NCBI RefSeq assembly: GCF_050947335.1
Contig: NW_027473475.1
Span: 124,001 to 188,000, forward strand
Source of the DNA: Megachile rotundata
Taxonomy: Eukaryota; Arthropoda; Insecta; Hymenoptera; Megachilidae
Direction of reading: 5' to 3'
DNA length: 64,000 nucleotides
The translations under genes and the position numbers were made by a program. The notes below the pieces were generated by a model. That model saw only the letters and a program-made list of their open reading frames with translations. It did not search any database and had not been told where the DNA came from. Of this stretch, positions 55,211 to 64,000 are shown in pieces; the stretch's first letter is position 1; each line of letters starts with the position of its first letter.

Positions 55211-55860
55211 TATCGATCATATAAGCATAATATGGCTAATAATATGAGTTAGATTGATAATGATAAGAGTAATAAGTATAGTAATTGTCGTTCTATCGAT
55301 CATATAAGCATAATATGGCTAATAATATGAGTTACATTGATAATGATAAGAGTAATAAGTATAGTAATTGTCGTTCTATCGGTCATATAAGCATAGTATG
55401 TCTGATAATATGAGTTAGATTGATAATAATAAGAGAAATAAGTAAAGTAATTGTCGTTCTATCGATCATATTTGCATAATATGATTAATAATATGAGTTC
55501 GATTAATAGCAGTGAGTGCAATAAGTATAGAAATTATCGTCCTATCGATCATATAAGCATAATATGGCTAATAATATGAGTTAGGTTGATAATGATAAGA
55601 GTAACAAGTACAGTAATTGTCGTTCTATCGAACATATAAGCATAGTATGTCTAATAATATGAATTAGATTGATAATAATAAGAGTAATAAGTATAGTAAT
55701 TGTCGTTCTATCTATCATATAAGCATAATATGGCTAATAATATGAGTTAGATTCATAATAATAAGAGTAATGACTATATTAATTATCGTTCTACCGATCA
55801 AATAAGCACAATATGGCTAATAATATGAGGTAGATAGATAACAATAAGAGTAAAAATTAT

Positions 55861-56526
55861 AGTAATTGTCGTTCTATCGATCATATAAGCATAATATGGC
55901 TAATAATATGAGTTTGATTGATAATAATAAGAGTAATGAGTATAGTAATTGTCGTTCTATCGATCATATAAGCGTAATATGGCTAATAATATGAGTTAGA
56001 TTGACAATAATAAGAGTAATAAGTATAGTCATTGTCGTTCTATCGATCATATTCAGCATAATATGGCTAATAATATGAGTTAGATTGATAATAATAAGAG
56101 TAATAAGTATAGTAATTGTAGTTCTATCGATCATATCTGCATAATATGGCTAATAATAGGAGTTAGATTGATATTAATAAGTGTAATAAGTATAGTAATT
56201 GTCGTTCTATCGATCATATAAGCATAATATGGCTAATAATATGAGTTTGATTGATAATAATAAGAGTAATGAGTATAGTAATTGTCGTTCTATCGATCAT
56301 ATAAGCGTAATATGGCTAATAATATGAGTTAGATTGACAATAATAAGAGTAATAAGTATAGTCATTGTCGTTCTATCGATCATATTCAGCATAATATGGC
56401 TAATAATATGAGTTAGATTGATAATAATAAGAGTAATAAGTATAGTAATTGTAGTTCTATCGATCATATCTGCATAATATGGCTAATAATAGGAGTTAGA
56501 TTGATATTAATAAGTGTAATAAGTAT
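55861..56526. repeat. 4-monomer (333 bp) unit in two tandem copies
   Basis: Copy 1 is 55861-56193 and copy 2 is 56194-56526. The period is 4 x 83 plus 1, because each holds the second kind of 84-bp monomer (ATTCAGC at 56051 and 56384). Both share AAGCGTAATATGG. That 84-bp form occurs nowhere else in the window, so the insertion and then the duplication are both recent and local. Confidence 0.88.
56017..56100 (+). repeat. 84-bp monomer (ATATTCAGC insertion)
   Basis: CATATAAGCATAA is replaced by CATATTCAGCATAA, a gain of one base. The only other copy is 333 bp downstream. It is unrelated to the GATTTGAT insertion. Confidence 0.9.
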
Positions 56527-57594
56527 AGTAATTGTCGTTCTATCGATCACATAAGCATAATATGGCTAATAATATGAGTTAGATTGATAATAATAAGAGT
56601 AATAAGTATAGTAATTGTCGTCCTATCGATCATATAAGCATAATATGGCTAATAATATGGGTTAGATTGATAATGTTAAGAGTAATAAGTATAGTAATTG
56701 TCGTTCAATCGATCATATTTGCATAAAATGGTTAGTAGTATGAGTTAGAATGATAACAGTGAGTGTAATAAGTATAGTAATTGTCGTTCTGTCGATCATA
56801 TAAGCATAATATGGCTAATAATATGAGTTAGATTGATAATAATAAGAGTAATAAGTATAGCAATTGTAGTTCTATCGATCATATTTGCATAATATGGTTA
56901 ATAATATGAGTTAGATTGATAGCAGTGAGTGTAATAAGTATAGTAATTGTCGCACCATCGATCATATCAGCATAATATGGCTAATAATATGAGTTAGATT
57001 GATAATGATAGGAGTATTAAGTATAGTAATTGTCGTTCTATCGATCACATAAGCATAATATGGCTAATAATACGAGTTAGATTGATAATAATAAGAGTAA
57101 TAAGTATAGTAATTGTCGTTCTATCGATTATATTTGAATAATATGGTTAATAATATGAGTTAGATTGATAGCAGTGAGTGTAATAAGTATAGTAACTGTC
57201 GTTCTATCGATCACATAAGCATAATATGGCTAATAATACGAGTTAGACTGATAATAATAAGAGAAATATGTATAGTAATTGTCGTTCTATCGATTTTATT
57301 TGCATAATATGATTATTAATATGAGTTAGATTGATAGCAGTGAGTGTAATAAGTATAGAAATTGCCGCCCTATCGATCATATAAGCATAATATGGCTAAT
57401 AATATGAGTTAGATTGATAATGATAAGAGTAACAAGTACAGTAATTGTCGTTCTATCGAACATATAAGCATAGTATGTCTAATAATATGAATTAGATTGA
57501 TAATAATAAGAGTAATAAGTATAGTAATTGTCGTTCTATCGATCATATAAGCATAATATGGCTAATAATATGAGTTAGATTGATAATAATAAGA
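56468..57594. repeat. Diverged-monomer block, full copy 2
   Basis: Offset 5974 from the copy at 50494, which is 72 x 83 minus 2 (four 82-bp and two 84-bp monomers lie between). It keeps GATAATGTTAAG, GATAGGAGTATTAAG and GAAATATGTATAG, as in copy 1. Confidence 0.82.
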
Positions 57595-60500
57595 GTAATA
57601 AGTAAACAATTGTAGTTCTATCGATCATATTTGCATAATATGATTAATAATATGAGTTAGATTGATAGCAGTGAGTGTAATAAGTATAGAAATTGTCGTC
57701 CTATCGATTATATAAGCATAATATGGCTAATAATATGAGTTACATTGATAATGATAAGAGTAATAAGTATAGTAATTGTCGTTCTATCGATCATATACGC
57801 ATAGTATGTCTAATAATATAAGTTAGATTGATAATAAGAAGAGCAATAAGTATAGTAATTGTCGTTATATCAATCACATAAGCATAATATGGCTAATAAT
57901 ATGAGTTAGATTGATAATAATAAGAGAAATAAGTATAGTAATTGTCGTTCTATCGATCATATTTGCATAATATGATTAATAATATGAGTTAGATTGATAG
58001 CAGTGAGGGTAATAAGTATAGAAATTGTCGTCCTATCGATCATATAGGCATAATATGGCTAATAATATGAGTTAGGTTGATAATGATAAGAGTAACAAGT
58101 GCAGTAATTGTCGTTCTATCGAACATATAAGCATAGTATGTCTAATAATATGAATTAGACTGATAATAATAAGAGTAATAAGTATAGCAATTGTAGTTCT
58201 ATCGATCATATTTGCATAATATGGTTAATAATATGAGTTAGATTGATAGCAGTGAGTGTAATAAGTATAATAATTGTCGCACCATCGATCATATAAGCAT
58301 AATATGGCTAATAATACGAGTTAGATTGATAATAATAAGAGTAATAAGTATAGTAATTGTCGTTCTATCGATTATATTTGCATAATATGGTTAATAATAT
58401 GAGTTAGATTGATAGCAGTGAGTGTAATAAGTATAGTAATTGTAGTTATATCGATCACATAAGCATAATATGGCTAATAATATGAGTTAGATTGATAATA
58501 ATAAGAGAAATAAGTATAGTAATTGTCGTTCTATCGATCATATTTGCATAATATGATTATTAATATGAGTTAGATTGATAGCAGTGAGTGTAATAAGTAT
58601 AGAAATTGTCGTCCTATCGATCATATAAGCATAATATGGCTAATAATATGAGTTAGATTGATAATGATAAGAGTTTCAAGTACAGTAATTGTCGTTCTAT
58701 CGATCATATATGCATAATATGGCTAATAATATGAGTTAGATTGATAATAATAAGAGTAATAAGTATAGCAATTGTAGTTCTATCGATCATATTTGCATAA
58801 TATGGTTAATAATATGAGTTAGATTGATAGCAGTGAGTGTAATAAGTATAGTAATTGTCGTTCTATCGATCACATAAGTATAATATGGCTAATAATATGA
58901 GTTAGATTGTTAATAATAAGAGTAATAAGTACAGCAATTGTCGTTCTATCTATCATATTTGCATAATATGATTAATAATATGAGTTGGATTGATAGCAGT
59001 GAGTGTAATAAGTATAGTAATTGTCGTCCTATCGATCATATAAGCATAATATGGCTAATAATATGAGTTAGATTGATAATGATAAGAGTAACAAGTACAG
59101 TAATTGTCGTTCTATCGAACATATAAGCATAGTATGTCTAATAATATGAATTAGATTGATAATAATAAGAGTAATAAGTATAGTAATTGTCGTTCTATCG
59201 ATCATATAAGCATAATATGGCTAATAATATGAGTTAGATTGATAATAATAAGAGTAATAAGTAAACAATTGTAGTTCTATCGATCATATTTGCATAATAT
59301 GATTAATAATATGAGTTAGATTGATAGCAGTGAGTGTAATAAGTATAGAAATTGTCGTCCTATCGATTATATAAGCATAATATGGCTAATAATATGAGTT
59401 ACATTGATAATGATAAGAGTAATAAGTATAGTAATTGTCGTTCTATCGATCATATACGCATAGTATGTCTAATAATATAAGTTAGATTGATAATAAGAAG
59501 AGCAATAAGTATAGTAATTGTCGTTATATCAATCACATAAGCATAATATGGCTAATAATATGAGTTAGATTGATAATAATAAGAGAAATAAGTATAGTAA
59601 TTGTCGTTCTATCGATCATATTTGCATAATATGATTAATAATATGAGTTAGATTGATAGGAGTGAGGGTAATAAGTATAGAAATTGTCGTCCTATCGATC
59701 ATATAGGCATAATATGGCTAATAATATGAGTTAGGTTGATAATGATAAGAGTAACAAGTGCAGTAATTGTCGTTCTATCGAACATATAAGCATAGTATGT
59801 CTAATAATATGAATTAGATTGATAATAATAAGAGTAATAAGTATAGCAATTGTAGTTCTATCGATCATATTTGCATAATATGGTTAATAATATGAGTTAG
59901 ATTGATAGCAGTGAGTGTAATAAGTATAATAATTGTCGCACCATCGATCATATAAGCATAATATGGCTAATAATACGAGTTAGATTGATAATAATAAGAG
60001 TAATAAGTATAGTAATTGTCGTTCTATCGATTATATTTGCATAATATGGTTAATAATATGAGTTAGATTGATAGCAGTGAGTGTAATAAGTATAGTAATT
60101 GTAGTTATATCGATCACATAAGCATAATATGGCTAATAATATGAGTTAGATTGATAATAATAAGAGAAATAAGTATAGTAATTGTCGTTCTATCGATCAT
60201 ATTTGCATAATATGATTATTAATATGAGTTAGATTGATAGCAGTGAGTGTAATAAGTATAGAAATTGTCGTCCTATCGATCATATAAGCATAATATGGCT
60301 AATAATATGAGTTAGATTGATAATGATAAGAGTTTCAAGTACAGTAATTGTCGTTCTATCGATCATATAAGCATAATATGGCTAATAATATGAGTTAGAT
60401 TGATAATAATAAGAGTAATAAGTATAGCAATTGTAGTTCTATCGATCATATTTGCATAATATGGTTAATAATATGAGTTAGATTGATAGCAGTGAGTGTA

Positions 60501-60692
60501 ATAAGTATAGTAATTGTCGTTCTATCGATCACATAAGTATAATATGGCTAATAATATGAGTTAGATTGTTAATAATAAGAGTAATAAGTACAGCAATTGT
60601 CGTTCTATCTATCATATTTGCATAATATGATTAATAATATGAGTTGGATTGATAGCAGTGAGTGTAATAAGTATAGTAATTGTCGTCCTATC
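57375..60692. repeat. 20-monomer (1659 bp) unit in two tandem copies
   Basis: Copy 1 is about 57375-59033 and copy 2 about 59034-60692. The period is 20 x 83 minus 1, with GTAAAC at 57602 and 59261 and TCAATC at 57870 and 59529. AATATAAGTTAG is shared and not found in the related block at 52840. Differences seen: GACTGATAA near 58158 and CATATATGC near 58704 in copy 1, and GATAGGAGTGAG near 59655 in copy 2. Confidence 0.86.
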
Positions 60693-61106
60693 GATCATAT
60701 AAGCATAATATGGCTAATAATATGAGTTAGATTGATAATGATAAGAGTAACAAGTACAGTAATTGTCGTTCTATCGATCATATAAGCATAGTATGTCTAA
60801 TAATACGAATTAGATTGATAATAATAAGAGTAATAAGTATAGTAATTGTCGTTCTATCGATCATATAAGCATAATATGGCTAATAATATGAGTTAGATTC
60901 ATAATAATAAGAGTAATAAGTATATTAATTATCGTTCTACCGATCAAATAAGCACAATATGGCTAATAATATGAGGTAGATAGATAACAATAAGAGTAAA
61001 AATTATAGTAATTGTCGTTCTATCGATCATATAAGCATAATATGGCTAATAATATGAGTTAGATTGATAATAATAAGAGTAATGAGTATAGTAATTGTCG
61101 TTCTAT

Positions 61107-61770
61107 CGGTCATATAAGCATAGTATGTCTGATAATATGAGTTAGATTGATAATAATAAGAGTAATAAGTATAGCAATTGTAGTTCTATCGATCATATTT
61201 GCATAATATGGTTAATAATATGAGTTAGATTGATAGCAGTGAGTGTAATAAGTATAGTAATTGTCGCACCATCGACCATATAAGCATAATATGGCTAATA
61301 ATATGAGTTAGATTGATAATGATAAGAGTAATAAGTATAGTAATTGTCGTCCTATCGATCATATAAGCATAATATGGCTAATAATATGAGTTACATTGAT
61401 AATGATAAGAGTAATAAGTATAGTAATTGTCGTTCTATCGGTCATATAAGCATAGTATGTCTGATAATATGAGTTAGATTGATAATAATAAGAGTAATAA
61501 GTATAGCAATTGTAGTTCTATCGATCATATTTGCATAATATGGTTAATAATATGAGTTAGATTGATAGCAGTGAGTGTAATAAGTATAGTAATTGTCGCA
61601 CCATCGATCATATAAGCATAATATGGCTAATAATATGAGTTAGATTGATAATGATAAGAGTAATAAGTATAGTAATTGTCGTCCTATCGATCATATAAGC
61701 ATAATACGGCTAATAATATGAGTTACATTGATAATGATAGGAGTAATAAGTATAGTAATTGTCGTTCTAT
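61107..61770. repeat. 4-monomer (332 bp) unit in two tandem copies
   Basis: CGGTCAT with TCTGATAATATG recurs at 61107 and 61439 (4 x 83). The order of type B, CACC, GTCGTCC and TTACATTG monomers repeats. Differences: CGACCAT near 61273 in copy 1, and AATACGGC and GATAGGAG near 61703-61741 in copy 2. Confidence 0.75.
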
Positions 61771-62773
61771 CGATCACATAAGCATAATATGGCTAATAAT
61801 ACGAGTTAGATTGATAATAATAAGAGTAATAAGTATAGTAATTGTCGTTCTATCGATTATATTTGAATAATATGGTTAATAATATGAGTTAGATTGATAG
61901 CAGTGAGTGTAATAAGTATAGTAATTGTCGTCCTATCGATCATATAAGCATAATATGGCTAATAATATGAGTTAGATTGATAATGATAAGAGTAACAAGT
62001 ACAGTAATTGTCGTTCTATCGATCATATAAGCATAGTATGTCTAATAATATGAGTTAGATTGATAATAATAAGAGAAATAAGTAAAGTAATTGTCGTTCT
62101 ATCGATCATATTTGCATAATATGATTAATAATATGAGTTAGATTAATAGCAGTGAGTGCAATAAGTATAGAAATTATCGTCCTATCGATCATATAAGCAT
62201 AATATGGCTAATAATATGAGTTAGGTTGATAACGATAAGAGTAACAAGTACAGTAATTGTCGTTCTATCGAACATATAAGCATAGTATGTCTAATAATAT
62301 GAATTAGATTGATAATAATAAGAGTAATAAGTATAGTAATTGTCGTTCTATCGATCATATAAGCATAATATGGCTAATAATATGAGTTAGATTCATAATA
62401 ATAAGAGTAATAAGTATATTAATTATCGTTCTACCGATCAAATAAGCACAATATGGCTAATAATATGAGGTAGATAGATAACAATAAGAGTAAAAATTAT
62501 AGTAATTGTCGTTCTATCGATCATATAAGCATAATATGGCTAATAATATGAGTTAGATTGATAATAATAAGAGTAATGAGTATAGTAATTGTCGTTCTAT
62601 CGATCATATAAGCATAATGTGGCTAATAATATGAGTTAGATTGACAATAATAAGAGTAATAAGTATAGTCATTGTCGTTCTATCGATCATATAAGCATAA
62701 AATGGCTAATAATATGAGTTAGATTGATAATAATAAGAGTAATAAGTATAGTAATTGTAGTTCTATCGATCAT

Positions 62774-63860
62774 ATCTGCATAATATGGCTAATAATAGGA
62801 GTTAGATTGATATTAATAAGTGTAATAAGTATAGTAATTGTCGCTCTATCGATCACATAAGCATAATATGGCTAATAATATGAGTTAGATTGATAATAAT
62901 AAGAGTAATAAGTATAGTAATTGTCGTCCTATCGATCATATAAGCATAATATGGCTAATAATATGGGTTAGATTGATAATGATAAGAGTAATAAGTATAG
63001 TAATTGTCGTTCAATCGATCATATTTGCATAAAATGGTTAGTAGTATGAGTTAGAATGATAACAGTGAGTGTAATAAGTATAGTAATTGTCGTTCTGTCG
63101 ATCATATAAGCATAATATGGCTAATAATATGAGTTAGATTGATAATAATAAGAGTAATAAGTATAGCAATTGTAGTTCTATCGATCATATTTGCATAATA
63201 TGGTTAATAATATGAGTTAGATTGATAGCAGTGAGTGTAATAAGTATAGTAATTGTCGCACCATCGATCATATCAGCATAATATGGCTAATAATATGAGT
63301 TAGATTGATAATGATAGGAGTAATAAGTATAGTAATTGTCGTTCTATCGATCACATAAGCATAATATGGCTAATAATACGAGTTAGATTGATAATAATAA
63401 GAGTAATAAGTATAGTAATTGTCGTTCTATCGATTATATTTGAATAATATGGTTAATAATATGAGTTAGATTGATTGCAGTGAGTGTAATAAGTATAGTA
63501 ACTGTCGTTCTATCGATCACATAAGCATAATATGGCTAATAATACGAGTTAGACTGATAATAATAAGAGAAATAAGTATAGTAATTGTCGTTCTATCGAT
63601 TTTATTTGCATAATATGATTATTAATATGAGTTAGATTGATAGCAGTGAGTGTAATAAGTATAGAAATTGCCGCCTTATCGATCATATAAGCATAATATG
63701 GCTAATAATATGAGTTAGATTGATAATGATAAGAGTAACAAGTACAGTAATTGTCGTTCTATCGAACATATAAGCATAGTATGTCTAATAATATGAATTA
63801 GATTGATAATAATAAGAGTAATAAGTATAGTAATTGTCGTTCTATCGATCATATAAGCAT
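62774..63860. repeat. Diverged-monomer block, full copy 3
   Basis: Offset 6306 from copy 2 (76 x 83 minus 2). This copy looks closer to the monomer consensus than copies 1 and 2: GATAATGATAAG replaces GATAATGTTAAG, GATAGGAGTAATAAG replaces GATAGGAGTATTAAG, and GAAATAAG replaces GAAATATG. It has private GATTGCAGTGAG near 63472 and GCCGCCTTATC near 63669. It is cut off from its continuation by a type C doublet near 63780-63880. Confidence 0.8.
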
Positions 63861-64000
63861 AGTATGTCTAATAATACGAATTAGATTGATAATAATAAGA
63901 GTAATAAGTATAGTAATTGTCGTTCTATCGATCATATAAGCATAATATGGCTAATAATATGAGTTAGATTCATAATAATAAGAGTAATAAGTATATTAAT

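Larger units (their letters stand above)
1..64000. repeat. 83-bp AT-rich satellite array, 771 complete monomers, filling the window
   Basis: Every line of the window is a variant of one 83-bp unit in the same orientation. Cutting the unit at TAATAAG puts monomer starts at 1, 84, 166, 249 and so on, and the last start is at 63985. The distance 63984 equals 771 x 83 minus 16 (82-bp monomers) plus 7 (84-bp monomers). Spacings between many marker variants were checked and all agree with whole monomers. No inverted block, foreign insertion or unique spacer was seen. The longest stop-free stretches are about 195 bp and are translations of the repeat itself. The array runs off both window ends. Such arrays are typical of eukaryotic centromeric or heterochromatic satellite DNA; which of these applies cannot be told from sequence alone. 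I do not recognise the family. Confidence 0.98.

Noticed and set aside
1..64000. CRISPR-like array (regular short repeats)
   Set aside because: There are no unique spacers: the whole 83-bp unit repeats, including what would be spacer, and no cas genes are present.
1..64000. CENP-B box
   Set aside because: The CGGG core of the mammalian CENP-B box was not seen in any monomer type I inspected, and no TTCG with the right spacing was found. A different centromere-protein motif cannot be excluded.
1..64000. Hidden gene, defence system or mobile element on the minus strand
   Set aside because: The minus strand is the reverse complement of the same 83-bp unit and is subject to the same frame-shifting limit. 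No long open frame, terminal inverted repeat or target-site duplication was found.

Overview
The whole window is one uninterrupted tandem satellite array. Its monomer is 83 bp long and AT-rich: a typical copy has 20 G/C of 83, about 24%. No protein-coding gene, RNA gene, transposon, CRISPR array or single-copy DNA was found on either strand. Counting in register from base 1, exactly 771 complete monomers end at 63984 and a 772nd is cut by the window edge. All indels I can see are single bases: 16 monomers of 82 bp and 7 of 84 bp. 771 x 83 - 16 + 7 = 63984, so the register accounts for every base. Both window ends lie inside the array, so its true length and flanks are unknown.

Such an array suggests a eukaryotic nuclear genome assembled from long reads, in a centromeric, pericentromeric or other heterochromatic block. 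I do not recognise the monomer and cannot name the species. CpG is not depleted (two per typical monomer, about twice the expectation from composition), which fits a lineage with little germline CpG methylation, such as many insects. That is only an inference.

The structure lies above the monomer. Monomers fall into recurrent types (called A to E here, plus markers such as TTTCAAG, the 82-bp and the 84-bp forms). They occur in fixed orders that have been copied as blocks. There is no single clean higher-order repeat but a nested patchwork of tandem and displaced duplications whose lengths are whole numbers of monomers (2, 4, 6, 7, 8, 13, 20, 22, 29, 32, 61).

Layout: 1-5040 holds two offset copies of a 29-monomer block plus a 6-monomer duplication; 5747-11054 is a 32-monomer (2654 bp) unit twice; 10130-12589 repeats 2581-5040; 12590-13604 is the most heterogeneous zone, with a second copy at 17905-18835; a 668-bp module carrying an 84-bp monomer recurs five times between 13605 and 33529; 25377-32796 has 13-, 7- and 22-monomer duplications; 36780-46905 is a 61-monomer (5063 bp) unit twice, apparently identical; 46906-64000 mixes a third partial copy of that unit with 8-, 4- and 20-monomer duplications and three copies of a block with a strongly diverged monomer. 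No genes act together here. The record is one of unequal exchange or amplification, in which rare one-base indels and private substitutions serve as lineage tags.
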